Below are positions 7,345 to 14,566 of a stretch of DNA of 24,911 nucleotides, piece by piece (positions within the stretch are counted from its first letter, which is position 1; every line of letters starts with the position of its first letter). The translations under genes and the position numbers were made by a program. The notes beneath the pieces were generated by a model. The model ran no database searches. It saw only the letters and a list, made by a program, of their open reading frames with translations, and was not told the DNA's origin. Source of the stretch: Desulfobacterales bacterium (lineage in GTDB: Bacteria; Desulfobacterota; Desulfobacteria; Desulfobacterales; UBA11574); contig JAAXQD010000191.1 of assembly GCA_012974475.1 (NCBI GenBank), forward strand, positions 1 through 24,911. Reading direction: 5' to 3'.

Positions 7345-8919
7345 ATGCTGATTACCGAGATACTGGCTCGAAATGCGCGCATGTATGGCCTTGAAACGGC
7401 ACTCATAGAAAGAGAACCGGCTAAAAACCGGCGTCAGGACATCACCTGGAAAGACTTTGACCATCAGGCCAATCAGGTTGCACAGGCCCTGATATCCCGG
7501 GGGATTTCAAAGGGTGACCGGGTGGTCCATTTAATGACCAACTGTATCGAATGGCTGCCCATCTATTTTGGGATACTCCGAACCGGCGCATGGGCGGTTC
7601 CGCTCAATTTTCGATTTGAAGCGGAAATCATCCGACACTGCGCTAACGTCGCCGAGCCCAAGGCCATGATATTGGGTGAAGAATTTATCGAGCGTATCGA
7701 CGCCATCAAGGAAGACCTGGACAGATTCATAGGGACCTATATCTTTGTGGGGCCGGAGGTAAAAAAACCCGCGTATGCGGAATCCTATGAAAAAATCCTT
7801 GAAGCTCAATCCCCAATTGCGCCGAACGTAGAAATAAAAATTACCGATGAAGCTGCCTTGTACTTTACTTCGGGCACCACCGGCACGCCCAAGGCAACTC
7901 TTTTGACCCACAGAAATCTTGAATTCGCCTGCTTTGTGGAAAATCGACATCACAACCAGACCCACGAAGACAATTTCCTGTGCATTCCGCCTCTGTATCA
8001 CACCGGCGCAAAAATGCACTGGTTCGGCAATTTCATTGTCGGTGCCCGGAGTGTCATTCTTAAAGGGGTTGAACCCGAGTGGATATTGGAAGCCGTTTCC
8101 GAGGAAAAGGTGACGGTGGTCTGGCTTCTGGTTCCATGGGCGCTCGATATCCTTTTTGCCGTCCAGACCGGAGAAATCAAGCTCGAAGACTACCATCTGG
8201 ATCAATGGCGCCTGATGCACATCGGTGCCCAGCCCGTGCCGCCCAGTTTGATCAAGGAATGGAAGAAAATTTTTCCCTATCACCAGTACGATACCAACTA
8301 TGGCCTCACCGAGTGTACCGGACCCGGATGCGTCCATCTGGGAATGGAGAATATGCACAAGGTCGGCGCCATCGGAAAACCGGGTTTCGACTGGGAGATC
8401 AACATCGTTGACGATGGGTTGAATCCCGTTGTTCAGGGACAACCCGGCGAGTTGATTGTCAAAGGACCCGGTGTTATGACAGGGTATTATAGAAATCCGG
8501 AGGCGACCCGAGAAGCGCTGATCGACGACTGGCTTCTCACCGGCGATGTGGCCCGGCAGGACGAAGACGGTTTCATCTGGTTGGTGGATCGGAAAAAAGA
8601 TGTGATCATCACCGGCGGAGAAAATATTTATCCGGTGGAAATCGAAGATTTTCTCCAGGGTCATCCTAAAATTCACGATGTGGCGGTCATAGGTCTTCCC
8701 AGCCTCCGGCTGGGTGAAATCGCCACGGCCGTGATCCAGGTTAAACCGGATCAGACACTCACCAAGGACGAAATCAACGATTTTTGCAATAAAATGCCCA
8801 GATACAAAAGACCCCGGAGGATCATTTTCGGCCCGGTGCCCCGCAACCCCACCGGAAAGATAGAAAAGCCCAAGCTTCGAAAAGAGCATGCCGGGATGAC
8901 CGAAAGCTTTAAAATATAA
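7345..8919 (+). CDS. AMP-binding acyl-CoA synthetase
   Basis: This is an ATP-dependent acid–CoA ligase of the ANL superfamily, 524 residues from the ATG at 7345. That start has AAAGGAA at 7332-7338 and is preferred over an in-frame upstream codon at 7300. The adenylation P-loop is YFTSGTTGTPKATLLTH. Other family blocks are YGLTECTG, the LLTGDVARQDEDGFIWLVDRKKD hinge region split by its conserved Asp and Arg, GGENIYPVEIE, and the C-terminal NPTGKIEKPKLR that contains the acyl-adenylate-forming lysine. The overall shape is that of medium/long-chain or aryl acid ligases; the substrate cannot be read from the sequence. The gamma-carbonic anhydrase-like gene follows within about 30 bases, so the two are probably co-transcribed. 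A role in fatty or aromatic acid activation for beta-oxidation-type degradation is likely in this kind of anaerobe. Confidence 0.93.
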   Translation: MLITEILARNARMYGLETALIEREPAKNRRQDITWKDFDHQANQVAQALISRGISKGDRVVHLMTNCIEWLPIYFGILRTGAWAVPLNFRFEAEIIRHCANVAEPKAMILGEEFIERIDAIKEDLDRFIGTYIFVGPEVKKPAYAESYEKILEAQSPIAPNVEIKITDEAALYFTSGTTGTPKATLLTHRNLEFACFVENRHHNQTHEDNFLCIPPLYHTGAKMHWFGNFIVGARSVILKGVEPEWILEAVSEEKVTVVWLLVPWALDILFAVQTGEIKLEDYHLDQWRLMHIGAQPVPPSLIKEWKKIFPYHQYDTNYGLTECTGPGCVHLGMENMHKVGAIGKPGFDWEINIVDDGLNPVVQGQPGELIVKGPGVMTGYYRNPEATREALIDDWLLTGDVARQDEDGFIWLVDRKKDVIITGGENIYPVEIEDFLQGHPKIHDVAVIGLPSLRLGEIATAVIQVKPDQTLTKDEINDFCNKMPRYKRPRRIIFGPVPRNPTGKIEKPKLRKEHAGMTESFKI

Positions 8920-8951
8920 CCCTAATTGATCGCAAACAAACTGGGAGAAAT

Positions 8952-9476
8952 ATTATAATACTTGAATATAATGGCCATAAACCGAAAATCGGAAAAAATG
9001 TTTTTATTGCGCCCACGGCCATGGTTATCGGGAAGGTCGAAATAAAAGAGAATGCCAATATATGGTACGGCACTGTTTTAAGGGGGGATATGGCCTCCAT
9101 AACCGTGGGAGAAGGCACCAATATCCAGGACAACTGCACCATCCACACGGATTACGACGCCCCCGCAGTGATTGGCAACGGTGTAACGGTGGGGCATAAC
9201 GCCGTTGTTCACGGGTGCACCGTGGAAGACAATTGTCTTATCGGCATCAATGCGGTGGTACTCAGCCATGCATGGATCAAAACCGGGTCGGTGGTTGCAG
9301 CCGCTTCAGTGGTCAAGCACGGACAGGTGGTCGGGCCCTTTCATCTGGTGGCCGGCGTACCGGCTTTAATGAAAAAAGAGCTTTCAGAATCGACGGTGGA
9401 GAACCGCAAAAAAACAGCCCGACATTATACCGAACTTGCCCGTGAACACATGGCCATAAAAAAAGCCGGAGGCTAA
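8952..9476 (+). CDS. Gamma-carbonic anhydrase-like hexapeptide-repeat protein
   Basis: This is a left-handed beta-helix protein of the YrdA/PaaY gamma-carbonic anhydrase family, about 174 residues. Hexapeptide repeats run through most of it. The metal-ligand histidines are recognisable in TIHTD and in VGHNAVVHGC, and the family's VLRGD and AGVPA motifs are present. The first ATG in frame (9021) would cut off conserved N-terminal residues (LEYNGHKPKIGKNVFIAPTA), which are clearly encoded upstream. No ATG, GTG or TTG exists in that frame between the preceding stop region and 9021. Translation therefore probably begins at ATT (8952) or ATA (8955 or 8958), behind GGGAG at 8943-8947. The gene follows the acyl-CoA synthetase after about 30 bases and ends in a terminator. 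Its role may be CO2/bicarbonate hydration or hydrolysis of CoA thioesters; the former is not established for all members. Confidence 0.88.
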   Translation: MIILEYNGHKPKIGKNVFIAPTAMVIGKVEIKENANIWYGTVLRGDMASITVGEGTNIQDNCTIHTDYDAPAVIGNGVTVGHNAVVHGCTVEDNCLIGINAVVLSHAWIKTGSVVAAASVVKHGQVVGPFHLVAGVPALMKKELSESTVENRKKTARHYTELAREHMAIKKAGG

Positions 9477-9497
9477 TCCGGCTTTGGTTTGTTGTTT
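9462..9497 (+). terminator. Rho-independent terminator of the acyl-CoA synthetase/carbonic anhydrase operon
   Basis: AAAGCCGGA (9462-9470) pairs perfectly with TCCGGCTTT (9477-9485) around a six-base loop and is followed by a T-rich tail (GGTTTGTTGTTT). The left arm overlaps the last codons of the carbonic anhydrase-like gene. The stem's leading A-run also makes it usable in the reverse direction for the convergent gene at 9521-9931. Confidence 0.8.
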
Positions 9498-9520
9498 GGC
9501 GATTCCGAAATCGGCTCTAG

Positions 9521-9931
9521 TTATAATTCATAGTTGCCTTCCATTTCGAGAATGAATTCGCCCGGCGCATCCCCGGAAGTCACGTTAAACTCACCCTTTC
9601 CTTTGACGTTGTCCAGCTTGCCCGTTCCTTTATAGGTTTCCCAGGTACCTTTGGTGACTTTGCTTTCCCCGTCACGATGACCTTCAAAACGGCTGTAAAC
9701 CGAACCATATTGAAAGTTGGTGACGGCATAGCCCTGCATATGCCCACTGCCGACAACGCGGTCATGAAAGTTTACGCTGCGGCGGGAGACAAATTCACCG
9801 GCAACGCCCACTTCATAGTGAAGGGGACGACCTTCCATTTCCACCAGCATCAGTTGGTGGTCGTACTCATCGTGAACATGAAGGGACTCTCTCCGGGTAA
9901 CTCGCAATGTGTAAGTCGCTTTTCGTTTCAT
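9521..9931 (-). CDS. Small unknown protein, probable beta-barrel
   Basis: I cannot name this 136-residue protein. Alternating hydrophobic/polar strands and many glycines (YAVTNFQYGSVYSRFEG; GTWETYKGTGKLDNVKGKGEF; EFILEMEGNYEL) suggest a small all-beta fold of the lipocalin or allene-oxide-cyclase-barrel kind. The GTGKLDNVKGKGEF segment resembles the repeated strands of that barrel class. It has no signal peptide or membrane segment. The start at 9931 is well supported by AAGGAG six bases upstream. It appears to be a single gene: convergent with the carbonic anhydrase-like gene, and separated by about 140 bases from the aromatic biosynthesis gene upstream on the same strand. The short palindrome GTTCTTAAAAGAAC (10053-10066) lies in that gap. 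Confidence 0.75.
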   Translation of the reverse strand: MKRKATYTLRVTRRESLHVHDEYDHQLMLVEMEGRPLHYEVGVAGEFVSRRSVNFHDRVVGSGHMQGYAVTNFQYGSVYSRFEGHRDGESKVTKGTWETYKGTGKLDNVKGKGEFNVTSGDAPGEFILEMEGNYEL

Positions 9932-10070
9932 AGCTTTCTCCTTTCATTGATGAAGATTCTAAACAATCATGAAGAAAAATTCTAACCGCCGACCCGAAGA
10001 TTGTCAACCCGGAATTGGAATTGAAGCTCCCCGGAGTTCCCAACGGCGGATCGTTCTTAAAAGAACAGCC

Positions 10071-11948
10071 TCAATAACTGCCCAGAATCATCAGATAGTC
10101 TGTTTTAGCTTTGAGCATTTCGAGTATCGGTTTGAATGCTTCCGACTCGACATCCGCTTCAAGATCTACATAAAACATGTACTCCCACGGTTTCCCATGG
10201 ATGGGCCGTGATTCCAGCTTCACCAGGTTGATGCCGTTTTCAGAATATATTTTCAAAACTTCGTAAAGGGCGCCCGGCTGATTGCCCGTTGAAAAGATGA
10301 GAGACGATTTGCGTTTGGGCCCTTTTTCGAAGGGCTCGCTGCCGATCACCACAAAACGGGTGTAGTTCCGCGGATTGGTCTCGATCCCTTCCTCGATGAC
10401 CGTCATACCGTGAATTTTAGCCGCCTCTTTACTGGCAATGGCTACATCGGCAGAATTTGCTTTTTCACTGATGGCTTTGACGGCTCCGGCGGTGTCCTTG
10501 ACCGGCATCAATTCCCAGTCTGCATGTTGATCGAGAAACTGCCGGCACTGCTGGAAGATTATAGGCGGTGAAAAGACCCGGCGGATCGTATCGATCTTTG
10601 CCTCCGGATGGCCCACCAAGTGGTGTATGATGCGGAGCGTGATCTCGCCGACAATCCTTAAATTATATTCCAGCAGAAGATCGTAGTTTTCATGTATGCT
10701 GCCCGAAAGAGAGTTCTCCACGGGGACCACGCCGAAATCCACATCCCCGTTCTTAACCGACTCGAAAATTGATTTGAACGAAGGTGCGGGCACGGCAGTC
10801 ACCTGATTCCCGAAATACTGGGTACTGGCTTTATGACTGAACGTTCCGATTTCACCCAAAAAAGCAGCCTTCTGTTTCCCGGTCCCGTTGGTTTTACTTA
10901 AATGATCGACGGCTTTGGCCTTATCCAGATAGTCAAAATCGAGCTGTTTGCCCACCACCGGTGCGATCACATAAATGTCCCGGGTCAGTTGACCGAACTG
11001 CTTTGGATAAAGGCTCTGGGGGCCGTCGGAAAGGGCCTGATCCGGGTCGTGATGCACTTCGATCATCAAACCGTCCGCACCGGCGGCGATGGCGGCACGG
11101 GCCATGGGAATGACCTTTTCACGGATGCCGGTGGCGTGGCTGGGATCGACAATCACCGGCAAATGGGTCAGGGTCTTGACCACGGGAATTGCAGAAAGAT
11201 CAAGGGTATTGCGGGTATAGGGTTCAAAGGTTCGAATTCCCCGTTCACACAAAATAACGTTGTCGTTCCCCTCTGAAAGGATGTACTCCGCAGACATGAG
11301 CCATTCCTCGATGGTGGAGGAGAGCCCTCTTTTCAGTACCACCGGCTTTCCGATGCGCCCCACGCATTTTAAGAGTTCGAAGTTCTGCATGTTCCGGGCC
11401 CCGATCTGAACAACGTCCACATACTTCATCATCATGTCCGCCTGGGCCGGCGAGGTAATTTCGGTGACAACGCCAAGGCCTGTAACCGCTCTGACTTCAG
11501 CGAGGATTTTAAGCCCCTCTTCCTGCAGGCCCTGGAACGAATACGGAGACGTTCTCGGTTTAAACGCACCACCGCGAAACAGCACGGCACCGTATCTTTT
11601 GACCTCCCTGGCAGTTTTCAGCGCCTGATCCCTGCTCTCTATGGCACAGGGTCCTGCAATAATTGTAATTCGCTCTCCACCCACCGCCACATTCCCGACC
11701 TGAACCGTTGTATTCTCCGTATGCATCTGCCGGCTCACCAGCTTAAACGATGTGGAGATCGGTATCACCCGGGAGACGCCGGGAAGCTTTTCGAAAAATT
11801 CGGTCTCTTTACTGCCTTGGCCCACGGCACCGATGACATTTTGACCGGCCTCAGACATTTCCCGGACAATATACCCCTCGCTGAAAAGTATACTCCGAAC
11901 GTTTTTCTTTTGATCTTGGGTGATCCCCTTTTCAAGCACGAGAATCAT
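10071..11948 (-). CDS. aroF/pheA: DAHP synthase – prephenate dehydratase – ACT fusion
   Basis: This 625-residue bifunctional enzyme joins the first step of the shikimate pathway to the committed step of phenylalanine synthesis. Residues 1-68 are the ferredoxin-like regulatory domain of type I-beta DAHP synthases. Residues 80-335 are the DAHP synthase barrel: AGPCAIES, FRGGAFKPRTSPYSFQG, QIGARNMQNF, KRGLS and VDPSHATG, which includes metal-site residues. A linker leads to prephenate dehydratase at 362-540, with GTFSH, PVENSLSGSI and the catalytic TRF at 530-532. The usual SHPQ motif reads SPPI (460-463), a change worth noting. Residues 548-625 are an ACT domain with GALY and ESRP motifs that bind phenylalanine, so feedback inhibition is expected. 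No chorismate mutase domain is present. AAGGAGG lies six bases before the ATG. A phenylalanine attenuator occupies the leader, and aroB is divergent. Confidence 0.95.
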   Translation of the reverse strand: MILVLEKGITQDQKKNVRSILFSEGYIVREMSEAGQNVIGAVGQGSKETEFFEKLPGVSRVIPISTSFKLVSRQMHTENTTVQVGNVAVGGERITIIAGPCAIESRDQALKTAREVKRYGAVLFRGGAFKPRTSPYSFQGLQEEGLKILAEVRAVTGLGVVTEITSPAQADMMMKYVDVVQIGARNMQNFELLKCVGRIGKPVVLKRGLSSTIEEWLMSAEYILSEGNDNVILCERGIRTFEPYTRNTLDLSAIPVVKTLTHLPVIVDPSHATGIREKVIPMARAAIAAGADGLMIEVHHDPDQALSDGPQSLYPKQFGQLTRDIYVIAPVVGKQLDFDYLDKAKAVDHLSKTNGTGKQKAAFLGEIGTFSHKASTQYFGNQVTAVPAPSFKSIFESVKNGDVDFGVVPVENSLSGSIHENYDLLLEYNLRIVGEITLRIIHHLVGHPEAKIDTIRRVFSPPIIFQQCRQFLDQHADWELMPVKDTAGAVKAISEKANSADVAIASKEAAKIHGMTVIEEGIETNPRNYTRFVVIGSEPFEKGPKRKSSLIFSTGNQPGALYEVLKIYSENGINLVKLESRPIHGKPWEYMFYVDLEADVESEAFKPILEMLKAKTDYLMILGSY

Positions 11949-12031
11949 GATCTGCCTCCTTTTTTTGTTAGTAATCGAACTGGTTATGAAAATTTAATTT
12001 TTAAAAATGGAAACCTTCCAGAAGCCGTTTC

Positions 12032-12068
12032 AAAAAAAAAGCCCCGAGAATTTATTCCCCGGGGCTTT
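12032..12068 (-). terminator. Attenuator terminator before the DAHP synthase/prephenate dehydratase gene
   Basis: On the minus strand AAAGCCCCG (12068-12060) pairs with CGGGGCTTT (12046-12038), and the transcript continues into nine U (down to 12032). This strong intrinsic terminator sits about 85 bases upstream of the gene it precedes, inside its leader, so it must be conditional. The 5' arm includes CCCCGG (12064-12059), which can alternatively pair with CCGGGG at 12085-12080, the end of the preceding hairpin; this alternative would prevent termination. Confidence 0.85.
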
Positions 12069-12079
12069 AAAAAAATAAA

Positions 12080-12173
12080 CCCCGGACGGACCGGCTCAGG
12101 TCCATCCGGGGCATCGTAACGTTAAGTGTTATCGATCCGGATGGACGCTTCTAAAACTAAAAAAGAAACGTCC
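12080..12173 (-). promoter_or_regulatory. Phenylalanine attenuator: alternating RNA stems
   Basis: Four segments can be traced on the minus strand. Segment 1, GGACGTTTC (12173-12165), pairs with GAAGCGTCC (12151-12143) to form a pause hairpin around the Phe codons. Segment 2, GTCCATCCGG (12146-12137), is perfectly complementary over ten bases to segment 3, CCGGATGGAC (12109-12100). Segment 3 in turn pairs with segment 4 in a 13-base-pair-long stem with one mismatch (12111-12099 with 12092-12080). If a ribosome stalls at Phe codons, 2:3 forms, freeing segment 4 to pair with the terminator's 5' arm. If translation reaches the stop codon, the ribosome covers segment 2, 3:4 forms and the terminator folds. 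The pairings are read from the sequence; the regulatory outcome is inferred from classical attenuators. Confidence 0.82.
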
Positions 12174-12212
12174 GAATGTTTTTTGCAATTTGCTAATAGA
12201 ATATTTTTTCAT
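12129..12212 (-). CDS. Phe-rich leader peptide of the attenuator
   Basis: This is a 27-codon open frame starting at ATG (12212-12210) and stopping at TAA (12131-12129). It begins MKKYSISKLQKT. Its centre, FGRFFFSF at residues 13-20, has five Phe codons in eight positions, and it ends RSVHPDR. It works by being translated: shortage of charged tRNA-Phe stalls the ribosome and changes the downstream RNA fold. A weak GGAA lies about nine bases before the ATG. The last codons (Val-His-Pro) encode segment 2 of the attenuator, so a ribosome at the stop codon would mask it. The Phe codons and the placement before an enzyme of Phe synthesis fit a pheL-type function exactly. Confidence 0.88.
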   Translation of the reverse strand: MKKYSISKLQKTFGRFFFSFRSVHPDR

Positions 12213-12244
12213 CGATAAAATTTCCAATGGATTCTTTTTTATCG

Positions 12245-12273
12245 TAACTACTCCACCCTGTTCAGGCTGTCAA
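12245..12273 (-). promoter_or_regulatory. Predicted promoter of the attenuated aromatic gene
   Basis: On the minus strand a perfect TTGACA (12273-12268) is followed after 17 bases by TAGTTA (12250-12245), a poor -10 box. Transcription would begin near 12238, about 26 bases before the leader peptide start codon, a spacing typical of leader-peptide operons. The -35 box is convincing; the -10 assignment is less sure (TACGAT a few bases on is a better match but too far away). No comparably clear promoter was found for the divergent aroB gene in 12274-12442. Confidence 0.55.
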
Positions 12274-12442
12274 GAACTGTTTTTGGGGACTGGCAAATTT
12301 TAGGGTTTTGAAATGGCTTTTAAAATGATGCGTGTTCGATTAGGTGTTGCGATTTTTGCAAGATTCTGTAAAAGTTTAAGAAAATTATTAATAAATAATC
12401 CTGCACGGAAAATCTCCGGCATTTAAACACCGGGAGCACACA

Positions 12443-13480
12443 ATGAAAACCTTTGAAATTCATGGAGACACCGGCAGCTCGGTCATACGGGTCGGTGAAA
12501 CATTGGAACATCTGGACAAATACATTCCCCCGGAAAATGTGGTGATTATCACAGATATCAACGTTAAGAATTTTTATGGACATAAATTTCCGCCCCACCC
12601 CGTTATAACCGTGGAAACCGGTGAGAAGATAAAAACCCTTCATACGGTGGAATATATCTGTGAAGAACTCGTGGCGCTCGGGGCTGACCGCTCAACGTTT
12701 ATTGTCGGAATCGGAGGCGGAATTGTCTGTGATATCACTGGGTTCGTTGCATCGATCTATCTCCGGGGCGTACGATTCGGCTTTGTCTCCTCAACCCTTC
12801 TCTCACAGGTTGACGCCAGTGTCGGCGGGAAAAACGGTGTCAACTTCAAGGGGTATAAAAATATGATCGGCGTTTTCAGCCAGCCCGAATTTGTGATCTG
12901 CGATCTGAATCTCTTGAAGACGCTGCGCAAAAAGGAGGTCCTATGCGGTCTGGCGGAAATTGTAAAACATGCCGCCATTGGAGACGCGGATTTCTTTACA
13001 TATCTTGAAGAACAGTATCAAAAAGCTTTGGCCTTGGATATGGGCGTCGTTGAAAGACTGGTGTATGAGTCCATTGTCATTAAGTCCGGAATCGTCAACC
13101 GGGATGAATTGGAAAAAGGGGAGCGCCGGAAGCTCAATTTTGGACATACCTTCGGACATGCCATTGAAAAAACAACCGGTGTTCTCCACGGAGAGGCTGT
13201 CAGTGCCGGTATGGTCATCGCTTCGGCACTCTCAGTAAAAAGAGGGTTCCTACCGGCCAACGATGCCGAAAGGATCAAAAATCTTCTCCGAAACCTAAGG
13301 TTGCCCACCCGGATTAAAGCGGACAGAAAAATGGTGCTCGATGCCCTGAAAAAAGATAAAAAACGCCAGGGGGACCGTATATATTTCGTTTGGCTCAATA
13401 AAATCGGTAATGCATCCGTGGATCGAATTCCCATGGGAGAGCTCGAGACCGTGATCGATGAGCACATCGACCCCCTATAA
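12443..13480 (+). CDS. aroB: 3-dehydroquinate synthase
   Basis: AroB converts DAHP into 3-dehydroquinate, the second step of the shikimate pathway, using NAD and a divalent metal. The 345-residue length is normal. The NAD-binding region is GIGGGIVCDITGFVASIYLRG followed by SSTLLSQVDASVGGKNGVN, both diagnostic. The metal ligands are visible in GLAEIVKHA (Glu) and LNFGHTFGHAIE (His), with a further His in VLHGEAV. CGGGAG lies six bases before the ATG. The gene is divergent from the DAHP synthase fusion gene, which makes its substrate. The two share an intergenic region of about 490 bases, most of it taken up by the Phe attenuator. A hairpin terminator follows the stop codon. Confidence 0.97.
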   Translation: MKTFEIHGDTGSSVIRVGETLEHLDKYIPPENVVIITDINVKNFYGHKFPPHPVITVETGEKIKTLHTVEYICEELVALGADRSTFIVGIGGGIVCDITGFVASIYLRGVRFGFVSSTLLSQVDASVGGKNGVNFKGYKNMIGVFSQPEFVICDLNLLKTLRKKEVLCGLAEIVKHAAIGDADFFTYLEEQYQKALALDMGVVERLVYESIVIKSGIVNRDELEKGERRKLNFGHTFGHAIEKTTGVLHGEAVSAGMVIASALSVKRGFLPANDAERIKNLLRNLRLPTRIKADRKMVLDALKKDKKRQGDRIYFVWLNKIGNASVDRIPMGELETVIDEHIDPL

Positions 13481-13481
13481 T

Positions 13482-13513
13482 GTTCCGCTTGGATCGGAAC
13501 TTGATAATTTTTT
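13482..13513 (+). terminator. Terminator of aroB
   Basis: GTTCCG (13482-13487) and CGGAAC (13495-13500) pair around a seven-base loop two bases after the aroB stop codon. They are followed by TTGATAATTTTTT. The stem is short but perfect, and the position fits an intrinsic terminator. The following stretch, up to the binding-protein relic at 13846, holds no gene; it contains repeat copy C and presumably the ABC transporter promoter, for which no clear boxes were seen. Confidence 0.6.
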
Positions 13514-13649
13514 CCAAATGATTCAAAGCCGATGGCAAAAAAGCGTTTGCCCTTTTCAGAGACTCGACTGCGGCGCCCCATTTGTATGGATAGCTCTTGA
13601 CAGCCGGCATCTCAACTGTTATCGAGCGGAAATGTAAAAGACAATAGGC

Positions 13650-13716
13650 GATGAACTCGTAAAAAGTCTGATTTTGCTCGATGTCGCTCACAAAAGACTT
13701 TTTACGAAGCCGTCAA
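13650..13716 (+). repeat. 67-bp palindromic (MITE-like) element, copy C
   Basis: This matches the reverse complement of copy B (1587-1653) at 66 of 67 bases. Terminal inverted repeats CTCGTAAAAAGTCTG and AGACTTTTTACGAAG make it a strong hairpin in RNA of either strand. It lies between aroB and the ABC transporter, just upstream of the damaged binding-protein gene. It has no coding capacity. Confidence 0.88.
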
Positions 13717-13845
13717 TAGTGAATCCGCCTGACAGGATTTTTCGGGATTGAATCGACTTCAGAAACTTTGAGATTTATTATGGATGGTTATAGATGACCG
13801 AAGGCGGGTCAAAACGTAAATTCAAATCATCAGGAGGTCGGAAAC

Positions 13846-14471
13846 ATGGTTAAAAAACTTTCGTTGTTCTTGGCAGTTGTTTTGGCACTTTTTATGATTT
13901 CTAGCGGCACTGTCTGCGCCAAGGAACTTATCAACGGCATTGATGCCAACTTCCCGCCGTTTGCCTATGTGGACAAAGCAGGCACCCCGGGCGGCTTTGA
14001 TATTGACGCGGTCAACTGGATTGCAAAGAAAATGGGGTTTACGGTCAAACATCAGCCCATGGACTGGGACGGAATCATTCCCAACCTGGTGGCCAAAAAG
14101 ATCGATTTTGTTGCTTCGGGCATGAGCATTACGTTCAGCGAGGAACCAGCGAAGCGGAATGGCTTAAAGACACTGCGGCCAAAAAAGGCTGGAATTTTGA
14201 ACTGATATATTATGACTCCGCGCCGATGGCGGTTGAAGATGTTCTGAACGGCCGTATTTCCGCAGCTGCAATGGATGACGCGCCGGCTGAAGACGCTGCC
14301 GCTAAAAAACCGGTCAAGCTCCTCGGCACCTTCGGCATGCATGAGGAAAATTTCGGCTATGCGGTTCGCAAACAGGATACGGAACTGCTCGATACGCTCA
14401 ACAAAGGGCTGAAAATGCTCATGGCAGATCCCTATTGGGATGAATTGGTTAAAAAATACCTCAGAAAATAG
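13846..14471 (+). pseudogene. Polar amino acid ABC transporter binding protein, broken by internal deletion/frameshift
   Basis: The first frame (13846-14205) encodes a signal peptide (lysines, a long hydrophobic core, cleavage after VCA) and the N-terminal lobe of a family 3 solute-binding protein: INGIDANFPPFAYVD, GGFDIDAVNWIAKKMGF, DWDGIIPNLVAKKIDF, ending at SGMSIT. From about 14135 the homology continues in another frame: GTSEAEWLKDTAAKKGW, then YYDSAPMAVEDVLNGRISAAAMDD up to PYWDELVKKYLRK. The segment that normally lies between, which starts with the (T/S)xERA...DFS.PY motif and runs through the hinge, is missing (my estimate is 50-60 residues). The whole region is 626 bases against about 780 expected. 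AGGAGGT eight bases before the start is intact. The following permease and ATPase genes look intact. A sequencing error could explain a frameshift but not the missing segment. Confidence 0.82.
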
Positions 14472-14509
14472 CGGGTCCACATGCCCCCTTGACGAGGAAG
14501 ACCATATTT

Positions 14510-14546
14510 GGAAGGCGTGGGGTTAACCTGCGCCTTCCGTTTTTTT
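14510..14546 (+). terminator. Intra-operon terminator between binding protein and permease
   Basis: GGAAGGCG (14510-14517) pairs perfectly with CGCCTTCC (14531-14538), and seven T follow. The loop contains the palindrome GGTTAACC. A leaky terminator here is common in ABC operons, where it keeps the binding protein in excess over the membrane parts. With the binding protein gene broken, it would now only lower expression of the downstream genes. Confidence 0.8.
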
Positions 14547-14566
14547 GAAGGTCGAACTATTCTAAG

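Noticed and set aside
7531..8889. Minus-strand open frame of 452 codons opposite the acyl-CoA synthetase gene
   Set aside because: It lies wholly within a gene with clear family motifs, has no recognisable protein features, and is explained by codon bias of the real gene.
11215..11245. tRNA T-loop-like sequence (GGTTCGAATTCC)
   Set aside because: It lies inside the DAHP synthase coding region, and no acceptor or anticodon stems are found around it.
12260..12442. Promoter for aroB
   Set aside because: Several A/T-rich boxes exist (for example around 12356-12400), but no pair with both boxes and spacing good enough to report.
12320..12643. Minus-strand open frame of 107 codons across the aroB start
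   Set aside because: It overlaps the first part of aroB and the intergenic region, has no homology or ribosome site, and is upstream of the leader promoter.
13846..14205. A complete 119-residue binding protein
   Set aside because: It ends in unrelated residues, and the rest of the protein resumes in another frame, so it is a fragment of a damaged gene.
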